Positions 10,900 to 20,289 of a stretch of 64,000 bases of DNA are shown here, in pieces; within the stretch, counting starts at the first letter, position 1; each line of letters opens with the position of its first letter. The translations under genes and the position numbers were made by a program. This DNA comes from Glaciihabitans sp. (GTDB taxonomy: Bacteria > Actinomycetota > Actinomycetes > Actinomycetales > Microbacteriaceae), in the NCBI GenBank assembly GCA_025463785.1, contig JAODBD010000005.1, positions 334,335 to 398,334 of the forward strand, written 5' to 3'. Below the pieces are notes generated by a model. The model had not been told where the DNA came from, searched no databases, and worked only from the letters and a program-made list of their open reading frames with translations.

Positions 10900-12417
10900 T
10901 CATCGGTGACGAATCCGTTCGATGGTCCACTCGAGCTCGCCCAGCGGATCCTCTTCTTCGACTGGCTCCACGGGTTCGCCCGAATTGTCGGCGCCGGCGG
11001 AACGGAGCGCCGCCAGGAATTCGGCAGACCACCGCGCGACGTCATTGCGCAGCACGAGCTTGCGCATCGAGCGCATCCTGCGCTGCCGCTCGACGAGTGG
11101 CATCTCGGTTGCCTGCACAATGGCATCCTTCAGGCCGTCGATGTCGTGCGGGTTAATACGAAGTGACCGGCGCAGTTCGTCGGATGCTCCGGTGAACTCG
11201 CTCAGCACCAGAACGCCGTCGTTGTCGAAGCGGCTGGCCACGTATTCCTTGGCGACGAGGTTCATGCCATCGCGCAGGGCCGTGACCAGCATGACGTCGG
11301 CCGCGAGGTACAGCGCCACCATCTCATCACGCGGGTAGCCGTGGTGGTGGTAGCTGATCGCCTGATGGCTCATGGTGCCAAAATCGCCATTGATACGGCC
11401 GACGGTGAGCTCGATCTCATCCCGAAGCTGCATGTAGGCGGCGACCCGCTCGCGGCTCGGGTTCGCGACCTGCACGAGCGTGACATCCTGAACGTTCAGG
11501 CGACCCTCCTCGAGCAGCTCGCCGAACGCTTTCAGCCGGTGGCCGATGCCCTTCGTGTAGTCGAGGCGGTCGACGCCGAGCATGACGATCTTGGGATTGC
11601 CGAGACCGGCGCGAATCTCCTTCGCCCGCGCCTGGATCTCGGGTTTGCGTGCCAGCTCCTCGAACGCCGACGAGTCGATCGAGATCGGAAATGCCTTCGC
11701 AAGCACGCGCCGCGCCGGCGTCTCGGCCGTTCCCTCGCCCGGAACCTCGATGTACGGATACTTCGTGACGTACCCGAGAAGGCGCCGGGCCGCGCGCGAA
11801 AAATTGGCGGCATCCGCAACCCGCTGGAATCCGATGACGTCGGCGCCGAGCAGCCCATCGATGATCTGAGTGCGCCACGGCAGTTGCGAGTAGATGCCAT
11901 AGGGCGGGAACGGGATGTGATTGAAGAACCCAATGGTGAGGTCGGGCCTCGCGGTACGCAGCATCTTCGGCACCAACTGCAGCTGGTAGTCCTGTACCCA
12001 GACCACCGCGCCCTGCGCAGCAACCGCGATCGCGGCATCCGCAAATCGCTGGTTCACCGCGACGTAGCTTTCCCACCACTCGCGGTGGTAGCTCGGCGGC
12101 GCAATGACGTCGTGATAGAGCGGCCAGAGCGTGTCGTTGGAGAAACCCTCGTAGTAGTTTTCGACGTCATCGGGGCTGAGAGCAACGGGGACGATCCGGA
12201 TGCCGTCGCTCACAAACGGATCAAATTCGAGGTCTGGTTGCCCCGTCCAGCCCACCCACGCGCCGTCCGTCGCCCGCATGACAGGCTCGAGCGCAGTGAC
12301 AAGACCGCCCGGAGAGTGCTGCCAGGATGCGTCACCGTTCGGTGCGATCACTCGGTCCACGGGCAGTCGATTCGATACGACGACGAAGTCGTAGCCACCG
12401 TGCTTCTGAGTAGTCAT
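10900..12417 (-). CDS. otsA: Trehalose-6-phosphate synthase
   Basis: GT20 glycosyltransferase that joins a glucosyl nucleotide donor to glucose 6-phosphate. The 505-residue protein opens FVVVSNRLPVD and SPGGLVTALEPV, the donor/acceptor binding region, followed by WVQDYQLQLVPKMLR, GVDRLDYTKGIGHRL and the C-terminal RDGMNLVAKEYVASR motif of the family. About 45 C-terminal residues after the catalytic core are acidic and Pro/Glu-rich (GEPVEPVEEEDPLGELEW). It is followed immediately by otsB. The gene lies 81 bases from the stop of the YhgE/Pip gene upstream on the same strand. Confidence 0.95.
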   Translation of the reverse strand: MTTQKHGGYDFVVVSNRLPVDRVIAPNGDASWQHSPGGLVTALEPVMRATDGAWVGWTGQPDLEFDPFVSDGIRIVPVALSPDDVENYYEGFSNDTLWPLYHDVIAPPSYHREWWESYVAVNQRFADAAIAVAAQGAVVWVQDYQLQLVPKMLRTARPDLTIGFFNHIPFPPYGIYSQLPWRTQIIDGLLGADVIGFQRVADAANFSRAARRLLGYVTKYPYIEVPGEGTAETPARRVLAKAFPISIDSSAFEELARKPEIQARAKEIRAGLGNPKIVMLGVDRLDYTKGIGHRLKAFGELLEEGRLNVQDVTLVQVANPSRERVAAYMQLRDEIELTVGRINGDFGTMSHQAISYHHHGYPRDEMVALYLAADVMLVTALRDGMNLVAKEYVASRFDNDGVLVLSEFTGASDELRRSLRINPHDIDGLKDAIVQATEMPLVERQRRMRSMRKLVLRNDVARWSAEFLAALRSAGADNSGEPVEPVEEEDPLGELEWTIERIRHR

Positions 12418-12498
12418 TGAGTATTCAACGCTACCAGCAGGTGGCGCACACCCTCGGGGCGGATGGCCTCCTCGCGTGCAACATCGAGGTCACGCCAT

Positions 12499-14241
12499 TC
12501 ACGCCGTGGCGGGCACGAGGCCCAGCGCTCGAGCGCGGCGCACCCGTCGCACGGCGAGCAGTGCGACGAGCAGGCTGCCTACGCCGAAGGCGACGAGCGC
12601 GAGCGCTGCACCAATGGCGTTGGTTGCGATGCCCGAGTTCGCGATGATGGCCTGCATCCCCTGTACGCCATAGGTCAGCGGCAGGAACGGACTCACCACC
12701 TGGAACGGTTTCGCGAGCAACTGGATCGGATAGAGCCCACCGGTGGAGGTGATCTGAACTGCGAGCAGGAAGATCGACACCACAAGACCGGCTCGCCCGA
12801 GTCCGATGGTCAGCAGGTAGTGGAACGCGGTGAACGCGAGCGCCATGATCACCGCGAACAGAACGGTGGCGGGCAGGAGCGTCCAGCTCACGCCCACTGC
12901 GATATGCAGCAGGAGTACGAGCAGCAGGGCCTGGGCCGCCGTGACGATCGAGGCTCGGCCGATCGCGGCGAACACGAGCCGTCCGTTGCCCGCGGTCGAT
13001 GACAGCGTGCGACGGCTGATCGGGCGCATCACGAGGAATACCGCGAGCGATCCGATCCAGAGGCCGAGCGGAATGAACAGGGTCGCGATGATCTGCCCCG
13101 GCGACGACACCTCATTCTTGCGGTCGACGGTGACACCGATCGGATTGGATGCCACATTCGCAGTCTGGGTAATCTGCGCCTTCGTGTACGTCGGCGCGCT
13201 GGCCGCTCCGCTCGAGAGCCCGGTCGCCAACGACTTCGCCCCGGACGAAAGTGACTTCGCCCCTGAGCTCAGTTTTGCGCCTCCGGTCGCGAGCGCCTGC
13301 GTCTTGCTCGCGAACGTGCCCGTGTTGCTGGCGAGCGCGTCGAAAGCAGAGCCGACGCCCGAGGTCACCCTGGAGCCTCCGGCGGCAACTGCGGAGAGCG
13401 TGCCACTGTCAATCTCAACCGCCTGCATGAGCGCGGGATTCGACGGGTCGGCCGCGAGTGCCGCCACATCCGACTTGAGTTTCGCCGAGTACTGGGACAC
13501 CGCCGAGATGTACGGCTTCAGCGCCTGCGACTCCACCTTGGTCTTGGCCGTCTCGGTGCCCGCCTGCAACTGGCGTAGCCCGGACGGCACCTGTGAGGCT
13601 CCGCTGACATAGGAGCTCACTCCCGTCGAGAGGCTGTGCGCGCCGGACGCGATCCTGGATGCGCCATCGGCGGCCTTGGCCAGCGAGCTGCTCACTCCCC
13701 CGATGCCGGAATAGATGCCAGCGATGTACTGCTTCGTGACGGCCTGGCCAAACGCGCCGGCAAGACTGTCGCCCACCACCTGTGCGACCGAGCCGGTCAG
13801 ATAGTTGTGGGAGTCATCCGTCGTGATCGACAGCTTCGCCTGAATGGGCGACTTCGAGGAGAGCGAGACGATCGACTTCGAGAAGTCCCTGGGAACCGTC
13901 AGCACTGCGTACACGGTTCCATCGGCAAGTTGTTTCTTCGCATCGGCGCTGTTCGTGATGGTCCACTTGAAGCCAGCAGAGTTCTTGCCGGTCAGTTCGG
14001 TCACAAGTTGACGTCCCGCAAGCACCGGACTTTTGGTGCCGTCGGCGGCTGTCTGGGTGACCAGCTGGTCATTGTTGACGATGGCGGCCGGGATGTTGTT
14101 GATGCCGTGGCTCAGTTGCGAAACGGCTCCAATGAAGAGTCCCGCGAACGCGAGTGGCACGAGCACGACGGCCCCGAGTGCTGCCCAGCGCAGCCAGGGA
14201 CGGCGTAGCCAGCCACGGCGGGATGAAGTGTTTTGGCTCAC
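12499..14241 (-). CDS. YhgE/Pip family ABC-2-like membrane protein
   Basis: A 580-residue membrane protein with one N-terminal helix (WAALGAVVLVPLAFAGLFIGAV), a long outside region (about residues 45-390) rich in Ala/Ser/Gly heptad-like stretches (SSGAKSLSSGAKSLATGLSSG), and about five C-terminal helices. This layout matches the YhgE/Pip proteins, which include the lactococcal phage infection protein and are related to ABC-2 permeases. Its start codon overlaps the stop of the MMPL gene by 4 bases (ATGA), implying coupled translation. Substrate unknown. The pseudo-ABC domain on the upstream partner makes a joint exporter plausible, but that is inference. Confidence 0.85.
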   Translation of the reverse strand: MSQNTSSRRGWLRRPWLRWAALGAVVLVPLAFAGLFIGAVSQLSHGINNIPAAIVNNDQLVTQTAADGTKSPVLAGRQLVTELTGKNSAGFKWTITNSADAKKQLADGTVYAVLTVPRDFSKSIVSLSSKSPIQAKLSITTDDSHNYLTGSVAQVVGDSLAGAFGQAVTKQYIAGIYSGIGGVSSSLAKAADGASRIASGAHSLSTGVSSYVSGASQVPSGLRQLQAGTETAKTKVESQALKPYISAVSQYSAKLKSDVAALAADPSNPALMQAVEIDSGTLSAVAAGGSRVTSGVGSAFDALASNTGTFASKTQALATGGAKLSSGAKSLSSGAKSLATGLSSGAASAPTYTKAQITQTANVASNPIGVTVDRKNEVSSPGQIIATLFIPLGLWIGSLAVFLVMRPISRRTLSSTAGNGRLVFAAIGRASIVTAAQALLLVLLLHIAVGVSWTLLPATVLFAVIMALAFTAFHYLLTIGLGRAGLVVSIFLLAVQITSTGGLYPIQLLAKPFQVVSPFLPLTYGVQGMQAIIANSGIATNAIGAALALVAFGVGSLLVALLAVRRVRRARALGLVPATA

Positions 14242-17165
14242 GAGAGTGTGCCCTCTCTGTTCTGGTTGCCGGCAGCGTTTGCCACTGCGAGCGAATCAAG
14301 ATCGATAGTGATGACTCGACGCGCTACCGTTGCCGCGTCGAAGTCGCGGGGCGCCATGGCGGTTCCCAGCACGATGGTGGTGGTCGCGGGCGCGAGCTGA
14401 TCGAGAGCGCAGAGGAACCGGGCTTCCTCACGCGGGTCGGCGAAGGCATCCATGAGGTCGAGCATCACGACGGGCGTGTGCTCGGCCAGCGCGACCGCGG
14501 ACAAGGCCACGGCTCGCGGGAGTTGGTGCAACTGGTCAACGGTCGAGGTGCCCGCCACGACGTCCGCGCCGAGCACCGAGTTGATGCGCGCGAGCCAGGT
14601 GCGGGCGCGGCGATTGACCGTGAACGTCCGGTACCAAGGCTGGGTCATGCTCAGCCGTTCGACGAGTAGTTCACCGACGCCGACGCGAACCTCGGCGCGA
14701 TCGGATCCGCCGATGTCTTCGAGGGCCACCATTCGAGCGACCTGCGCGCTCTCGGACGGCAGCGGATGCCCGCCAACCTGGGCTCGCCCGCTCACCGGAT
14801 CGAGGCGGCCGGCCAGCGTCGCCGCCAGCAGCTTGCGGTCGGTGCCGCTCCCGCTCGCGATCACGATCGTGCCGGGCGGAACATGCAGGCTCACCGGACC
14901 AACCCGATGCAACCCGGAACCCGCGATCAGCTCGTCGGCCGTGATGACGTCGCCTTCGCACTGTCCGGCAGCCCAGCCGACCGCGGTGCGGTGGGCCCGC
15001 AGGCGCTCCCCCTCGATATCAACGTTCGGGAGAATGCGCGACAGCCACTTCGGCATCCACCAGGCGGCGCGGCCGAAGAGCGCCATCGCGGCAGGAACGA
15101 GCGTCATTCGCACGAGGAACGCGTCGGCCAGGATGCCAACGGCGAGACCCAGCGCGATCGCCTTGATCACGCCGGTGCCCTCGGGAACGAACGAGGCGAA
15201 CACGAAGAACATGATGAGCGCAGCCGCCGTGACGACGCGGGCGGCTCCGGAGAAACCGCGCACGATGGCCTTCTTCGCGTCACCCGTGTGGACGTAGGTT
15301 TCGCGCATCCCGGAGACCAGAAAGACCTCATAGTCCATGGCAAGACCGAACAGGACGGCCATGAGGAGAATCGGCAGGAAGCTCAGAATCGGCCCCGGGA
15401 TGACGCCAAGGGCGTCCGAGAGCCAGCCCCACTGGAAGATGGCGACCACAACCCCGAACGACGAGAGTACAGACAGCAGGAACCCGACCGCGGCCTTCAC
15501 GGGGATCAGCACCGAGCGGAAAACCATCATCAGGAGCAGGATCGAGAGGCCAACCACGATGAGTCCGAACGGCACGAGGGCGCTGTTGAGCCTCGATGAA
15601 ATGTCGATCTGAACTGCGGTTGCCCCGGTCACCTCGATGGGCGTCTGGTATTTCGCTTCGATGGTCGTCGACAACGCCCTGATGCGGTTGACGAGGGCAG
15701 TCGTGGTCGGGGAATCGGGCGCACTCTTCGGGATCACCTGAAGCACGGCGGTATCGAGCGAGGCGTTGGGCAGCCCCTGGCTCACATAGCTGACATCCGC
15801 GAGCTTCGACAGGTCGCTGCGGATCGAGGTCAGGTCGGCCGAGATCGCGTTGGTCTGGGTGATGTCGACGAGCACGATCAGCGGCCCGTTTCGACCCGCA
15901 CCGAACCCCTGCGTAATCATGTCGTATGAGGTGCGCGTGGTCGATCCGACGGGCTGGCTCGACCCGGACGGCAGCGCGAGCTCGAGCGAGAACGCGGGGA
16001 TCGCGAGCACTCCGAGCACAGCGACGACCGCAACCACGGCGACCACTGGGGCTTTCATGACGAGCGTCACCCAGCGCTGGCCGAGGCTACGCCTGGCCGT
16101 TGGAGCGCCATCGACCGCGTCGACCGCACGCCGATGCGCCCGCGAACCCGGCTTCGGGATGAGCCTGCCCTTCGCGAGACCCAGAATCGCCGGCAGCAGC
16201 GTTGTCGACGCGAGAATGGCCACCAACACACCCGCGGCCGCGGCGACTCCCATCGCGCTGAGGAACGGGATGCCGACAACCAGCAGCCCGAGAAGCGCGA
16301 TGATGACCGTGCCGCCCGCGAAGACGACAGCACTGCCCGCGGTCGCGACGGCCGTTGCCGCCGACTCTTCGGGCGTCATCCCGTTGGCCAATTGGTTTCG
16401 ATGCCGCGACAGGATGAACAAGCCGTAGTCGATGCCGACGGCAAGCCCGATCATCAGCGCCAACAGCGGCGTTGAGCTTCCGATGACGGTGAACTTTGCG
16501 GCCGCGAGCACGCCACCCATGGTGACGCCGATCCCGAATATGGCCGTGAGGAGTGGCATCCCGGCGGCGAGCAGCGAGCCGAATGCGATGAACAGGACGA
16601 TTCCCGCGAAGAGAACCCCGATGCCCTCGGTTGCCGAGATACCGAACGTCTGCTTCTGAAAGACGTTACCGCCGAAGCCGATCGTGAGCCCGGCCTTTGT
16701 CGCGATGGGCGAGAGCTTCGTGAGATCGGTGAGGGTGCTGGCTTTGACGTCGGATTCCTGCTGGGTGAACTGCACGGCGACGATCGCCGCCGTCTTGTTC
16801 GGTGACACGGCATCTGATGCGTACTTGCCGAACGGCGAGCTGGCGCTGTCGACCCCGGGGATGGCGCCCGCCTTCGTCACAAGCTCGTCGATTGCATCGC
16901 GGTACGGCTGGTTCGTGACCGAGGCGCCATCCGGTACCTGGACCACGATCTGTGCGCTGGCTCCCGCGGCCGACGGGAAGACCGCGGCGAGACGGTCGAT
17001 CGCGTTCTGCGACTCGGTGCCCGGAATGGCGAAGGAGTCGTTGGTCTTGCCGCCGAGAGCGAGGCCGCCACCCAGCATCCCGATCACGATGATCAGCCAG
17101 ACGGCGAGCAACCGCCACGGGTGACGAAACGAGAACCGGCCGAGCCGGTAGAGCAGAGTTGCCAT
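14238..17165 (-). CDS. MMPL family transporter fused to a degenerate ABC ATPase domain
   Basis: A 975-residue protein. Residues 1-713 form a standard MMPL/RND-type exporter: two sets of membrane helices, each preceded by a large outer loop, with GIDYGLFILSRHR and AMDYEVFLVSGMRETY as the paired motifs of the family. From about 714 to 975 an ABC nucleotide-binding-like domain follows (VSLHVPPGTIVIASGSGTDRKLLAATLAGRL...). Its Walker A lacks GKT (DRK instead), the signature LSGGQ reads LHQLP, and Walker B reads VVMLDLMDAF with Leu where the catalytic Glu belongs. It is therefore probably unable to hydrolyse ATP. Transcribed after tetR and coupled to the YhgE/Pip gene. Substrate unknown. Confidence 0.88.
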   Translation of the reverse strand: MATLLYRLGRFSFRHPWRLLAVWLIIVIGMLGGGLALGGKTNDSFAIPGTESQNAIDRLAAVFPSAAGASAQIVVQVPDGASVTNQPYRDAIDELVTKAGAIPGVDSASSPFGKYASDAVSPNKTAAIVAVQFTQQESDVKASTLTDLTKLSPIATKAGLTIGFGGNVFQKQTFGISATEGIGVLFAGIVLFIAFGSLLAAGMPLLTAIFGIGVTMGGVLAAAKFTVIGSSTPLLALMIGLAVGIDYGLFILSRHRNQLANGMTPEESAATAVATAGSAVVFAGGTVIIALLGLLVVGIPFLSAMGVAAAAGVLVAILASTTLLPAILGLAKGRLIPKPGSRAHRRAVDAVDGAPTARRSLGQRWVTLVMKAPVVAVVAVVAVLGVLAIPAFSLELALPSGSSQPVGSTTRTSYDMITQGFGAGRNGPLIVLVDITQTNAISADLTSIRSDLSKLADVSYVSQGLPNASLDTAVLQVIPKSAPDSPTTTALVNRIRALSTTIEAKYQTPIEVTGATAVQIDISSRLNSALVPFGLIVVGLSILLLMMVFRSVLIPVKAAVGFLLSVLSSFGVVVAIFQWGWLSDALGVIPGPILSFLPILLMAVLFGLAMDYEVFLVSGMRETYVHTGDAKKAIVRGFSGAARVVTAAALIMFFVFASFVPEGTGVIKAIALGLAVGILADAFLVRMTLVPAAMALFGRAAWWMPKWLSRILPNVDIEGERLRAHRTAVGWAAGQCEGDVITADELIAGSGLHRVGPVSLHVPPGTIVIASGSGTDRKLLAATLAGRLDPVSGRAQVGGHPLPSESAQVARMVALEDIGGSDRAEVRVGVGELLVERLSMTQPWYRTFTVNRRARTWLARINSVLGADVVAGTSTVDQLHQLPRAVALSAVALAEHTPVVMLDLMDAFADPREEARFLCALDQLAPATTTIVLGTAMAPRDFDAATVARRVITIDLDSLAVANAAGNQNREGTLS

Positions 17166-17202
17166 GAGGAGAGGTCCTGAAAGTTGGTGAGTGAGCCGGT
17201 GA

Positions 17203-17799
17203 TTAGGTAGTTGCCTGCGCAGAACGCAGTGAGACCGGCTCGAGCAGCTCGGTGACGATGGTGATCAGGGCAGTCCGTACCTCGATCTGGGCGGCCTCCC
17301 CGAATTGCTGGTCGCGGAGGGCGTCATCCTGTTTCGCAGAGAGCACATATGCCGCACCGCCGAGAGCGATCCCGAAGCGGAGGTGGTCTTCGACCGTGCC
17401 GACCGAGGAGGAGAAGAACGTTGCGAGCTTGACGACCATGGCGTTCGCGCGGTCGATCACCGGAACATCCTCAAGCCCCGGGCCCTGGTTGATGAACATG
17501 TGCACTTCGAGGCGGTGCGCGAGCAGGAAGTCGACGAACTGGACGATGAAGGCGTGCCGGTCATCCCTATCGGTCAGGGAGCCGCCGAGGGAGTCAAGGA
17601 TGGCGTCCATGCGATCGATTGCGGGGCCGATAGCCGCCTGGAGCAGCGCCTCTTTGGAGTCGTAATGGTAGAGCACGCTGGACTTGGAGAGGCCAGCGAT
17701 TTCGGCGATGCGCTGAAGTGAAGTGCCTGCGTATCCGGCAACGGCAAATTCGGCGAGCGCAATGTCGCGGAGGTCGTCATGGGTTGACATGTAGTCCAC
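17203..17799 (-). CDS. TetR family transcriptional regulator
   Basis: A 198-residue repressor-like protein. The N-terminal HTH reads FAVAGYAGTSLQRIAEIAGLSKSSVLYHYDSKEALL, and the C-terminal half is the variable ligand and dimer domain. It is the first gene before the MMPL transporter (37-base gap) and is very likely its regulator, as such repressors commonly control adjacent exporters. Two start codons are possible: GTG at 17799 and ATG at 17790. Neither has a good ribosome binding site and both lie directly next to the operators, so a leaderless transcript is possible. The twin palindromes just upstream suggest autoregulation. Confidence 0.9.
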   Translation of the reverse strand: MDYMSTHDDLRDIALAEFAVAGYAGTSLQRIAEIAGLSKSSVLYHYDSKEALLQAAIGPAIDRMDAILDSLGGSLTDRDDRHAFIVQFVDFLLAHRLEVHMFINQGPGLEDVPVIDRANAMVVKLATFFSSSVGTVEDHLRFGIALGGAAYVLSAKQDDALRDQQFGEAAQIEVRTALITIVTELLEPVSLRSAQATT

Positions 17800-17804
17800 G
17801 GTAA

Positions 17805-17839
17805 CTGACCGATCGGTCAGAGGCTGTCCGATCGGTCAG
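17805..17839. promoter_or_regulatory. Twin TetR-type operators
   Basis: Two palindromes, CTGACCGATCGGTCAG (17805-17820, perfect over 16 bases) and CTGTCCGATCGGTCAG (17824-17839, one mismatch), have start positions 19 bases apart, immediately upstream of tetR. Symmetry and position are typical of TetR-family operators, and the arrangement would let the repressor block its own transcription and that of the downstream exporter genes. Confidence 0.85.
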
Positions 17840-17884
17840 TTTGCCAGCTACCTGCCAGCGGTTTCGCAGGTTGGCGCGCGCCGA

Positions 17885-19063
17885 CTACCCCAGGAACGAC
17901 AGCGCAAGCACGGCGAGGCCGACCGTAATCGGTACGACGATGAGCCCCAGCCCCGCGTACTTCCACCAGGAGACCTGCACGTCCAGCGCGGCGAGGCGCT
18001 CCCGCCAGAGGAGGGTCGCGAGAGACGCCCACGGGGTGATCAGCGAGCCAGCGTTCACACCGATCAGCAGGGCCGCCAGGCGCAGCGGTCCTTCCGCGGT
18101 CGGCTCGAGCACGAGGTATGCGGGCAGGTTGTTGACGAGGTTGGCGGAGGCGACGCCGACTCCGGACATCCTGAGCAGGGCCAGCGGGCCCGTGCCCGTT
18201 CCCGCGATCGAGCCGAGCAGCGGAGCGAGGCCGCGCGAGTGCGCCGTCTCGATGACAACGAAGAGGCCAGATGCCAGCAGCACCAGCTGCCAGGGCACCA
18301 GCCCGAACCGCACTGCGGAGCGTCGTCTCACGAGCGAGAATCCGACGAGGACGAGCGCAGCGATCACCGCGGGAATCCAGACCGCAATGCCCGACACCAG
18401 CGCCGGGATGATCAGCACCACAACGATCGCAGACGCCCAGAGCAGCACGCGGTCATCCGGTGCTGTGCGGTCGGCGGCATCGAATCGCGCAAGCAGCGCC
18501 TTGCGATATATCAGGAACAGGATGACGCACGGCACCACGACCGCGACCGCGGCCGGCGCAAGCATGAGGGCCGCGAACTGCAGTGGCGAAACCCCCTGCA
18601 GCCGATCCGCCGCGAGCAGGTTGGTGAGATTCGACACGGGCAGAAGCAGCGACGCCGAGTTGGCGAGCCACACGGTTGTCAACGCAAACGGCATCACGGG
18701 AAGCCCAACGTGACGCGTGACCGCGATGACGACCGGAGTCAGGAGTACCGCAGTGGTGTCGAGCGACAGGAAGATCGTGCTGGCCGTCGCGAGAATCACC
18801 ACGAATAGCCAGAGGACCCACGCCCGCCCGAGCCCCCACGCGGCCAGACGTTCCGCGATAACGGCGAACAGCCCGGCTTCGGCCGCAAGCTCGGTGACGA
18901 CGGTGATGCCGACCACGAAGAGCAGGATTGGCCAGACACGCTGGCCCAGAGCCAGGGCACTGGCCCCGGAAAGGAGGCCCGTCGCGACGGCAATCACCCC
19001 AAGGATCAACAGGCCAGCCCCGAGAAGTGCCGAACGCACCCGAGCCCCTTTCGACGATGTCAT
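17885..19063 (-). CDS. ArsB/SLC13-like membrane transporter
   Basis: A 392-residue integral membrane protein with about 10-11 helices. The halves contain TTAVLLTPVVIAVTRHVGLPVMPF and NLVNNLPAYLVLEP, resembling the paired Asn-containing re-entrant motifs of the ion transporter superfamily that includes ArsB, CitM and SLC13. It could be an anion or arsenite pump, or a dicarboxylate carrier. No arsR, arsC or metabolic partner is adjacent, so substrate is not assigned. It starts 29 bases from the divergent gene at 19093. Confidence 0.75.
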   Translation of the reverse strand: MTSSKGARVRSALLGAGLLILGVIAVATGLLSGASALALGQRVWPILLFVVGITVVTELAAEAGLFAVIAERLAAWGLGRAWVLWLFVVILATASTIFLSLDTTAVLLTPVVIAVTRHVGLPVMPFALTTVWLANSASLLLPVSNLTNLLAADRLQGVSPLQFAALMLAPAAVAVVVPCVILFLIYRKALLARFDAADRTAPDDRVLLWASAIVVVLIIPALVSGIAVWIPAVIAALVLVGFSLVRRRSAVRFGLVPWQLVLLASGLFVVIETAHSRGLAPLLGSIAGTGTGPLALLRMSGVGVASANLVNNLPAYLVLEPTAEGPLRLAALLIGVNAGSLITPWASLATLLWRERLAALDVQVSWWKYAGLGLIVVPITVGLAVLALSFLG

Positions 19064-19092
19064 TCCACTATGCCAGTGCCTAGACTTTTGCT

Positions 19093-19557
19093 ATGACTAT
19101 CGACTTCGGGAGCACGTTGGTGCAGGCCGAGGGGATGACCGCAACGGGCATCCCCATTCCCGATTCTGTGGTCGCCGAGCTCGGCGGCACGAAGAACGCG
19201 GCGGTCGCGGTCCGGGTGCGCAAGGCATCCTCGGAAGACGACTGGTACAGCTACCGCATCTCGATTGCGACGCGCGATGGTCGGTACATCATGTCGTTCA
19301 GTTCGGCGAATCGAGCCGCCGCAGGACTCGTCGCCGGCGACATGCTCGACGTAGAAATTGAGCTTGATGCCGCGCCTCGCACAATCGAAATTCCGGATGA
19401 CCTGCGGGATGCCCTCACAGCATCCGGCGGTCTGGATCGCTTCCTTGCACTGTCCTACTCCCGACAACGCGGCTACATTGAGCCGGTCGAGGCTGCCAAA
19501 GCGCCGGAGACCCGACAGCGACGGATCGAGAAGATTACCGACGAGTTCGTAGTCTGA
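19093..19557 (+). CDS. DUF1905 / YdeI-OmpD-like domain protein
   Basis: A 154-residue soluble protein. The N-terminal part (about 5-95) matches the DUF1905 beta-barrel (GIPIPDSVVAELGGTKNAAVAVRVR...YRISIATRDGRYIMSFSS). The C-terminal part resembles the short YdeI/OmpD-associated helical region (LRDALTASGGLDRFLALSYSRQRGYIEPVEAAKAPETRQRRI). This combination is widespread in bacteria, sometimes described as bacteriocin-protection related, without an established biochemical role. The start is ATG, with a TAGACT hexamer close upstream. Confidence 0.75.
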   Translation: MTIDFGSTLVQAEGMTATGIPIPDSVVAELGGTKNAAVAVRVRKASSEDDWYSYRISIATRDGRYIMSFSSANRAAAGLVAGDMLDVEIELDAAPRTIEIPDDLRDALTASGGLDRFLALSYSRQRGYIEPVEAAKAPETRQRRIEKITDEFVV

Positions 19558-19640
19558 TTGATTCCTGAGTAGTTTCTATGGCGAGTCGCACGGTTTCGGC
19601 GCGCCGGGTAGCGTGGAGGAGCAAACCGAAGGAGCGACAG

Positions 19641-19832
19641 TTGCGGAAGTTCATTTTCAACGGCAGCATCATCAGCGCAATCTTCGGTGGCATCAGCGCC
19701 GTCAGGGCCACGAAAGACGGGCCACGAGACTGGCGCACCGTGCTCCTATGGATTAGCTGGCTTGCAACAATCGCCAGTGCAATCGGCACGGTCGTGATCG
19801 ACGCTCAACAGGCTGAACTGGAAGAGGACTAA
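19641..19832 (+). CDS. Small membrane protein (TTG start)
   Basis: A 63-residue protein reading MRKFIFNGSIISAIFGGISAVRATKDGP when started at TTG 19641, which has a clear ribosome binding site (GAAGGAG, about 6 bases upstream). The ORF track begins 21 codons earlier at an ATG without such a site. One strong hydrophobic segment (VLLWISWLATIASAIGTVVI) and a short N-terminal one are visible, with an acidic tail. It is followed 5 bases later by another small membrane protein gene. Function unknown. Confidence 0.6.
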   Translation: MRKFIFNGSIISAIFGGISAVRATKDGPRDWRTVLLWISWLATIASAIGTVVIDAQQAELEED

Positions 19833-19837
19833 CTATC

Positions 19838-20248
19838 ATGCGATTCATCCCAGGCGGATTCGGCTTTGCTGGCCAGATCTTTGGCGCCATAGCTGCTGGC
19901 CTTTTCTTCATCGTTGTCGTGATCGTCGTACTTGGCGTGTTGTTCGTGCTCGTGCGGTTCCTCATGGCCGCAACGCGCGCGGCAGATACGTACGTGCGAG
20001 TGCATGAAGTGCCGAAGGATGACACCGCCGTGACGGCTCCGGATGCGCCGACTGCGACGAGTCCGGCTGCAAAGATTCCGGTTGCGAAGACACCGGTTGC
20101 GCCCGCCCCCGATGCGAAAGCGTCGGCGACCACACCGCCAGTGCCGGCAGCGACGAGCACAAGTGCCGCGACGACTCCGCTGCCGACGGTGACGAAGCCC
20201 GTCACAAGGACGCCGCGCACCCCGAAGACGCCGCCGCCAGCGATCTAG
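19838..20248 (+). CDS. Membrane-anchored protein with Pro/Ala/Thr-rich tail
   Basis: A 136-residue protein. The first 45 residues contain a Gly/Phe-rich start (MRFIPGGFGFAGQIFG) and one membrane helix (LFFIVVVIVVLGVLFVLVRFLM). The rest is a low-complexity tail of imperfect short repeats rich in Pro, Ala, Thr and Lys (AAKIPVAKTPVAPAPDAKAS) that would be disordered. It follows the small membrane protein by 5 bases and probably shares its transcript. Function unknown. Confidence 0.65.
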   Translation: MRFIPGGFGFAGQIFGAIAAGLFFIVVVIVVLGVLFVLVRFLMAATRAADTYVRVHEVPKDDTAVTAPDAPTATSPAAKIPVAKTPVAPAPDAKASATTPPVPAATSTSAATTPLPTVTKPVTRTPRTPKTPPPAI

Positions 20249-20289
20249 CGCCGAGCAGGCGGGCAGACTCCAAAGCCAGCAGCGGCGGG

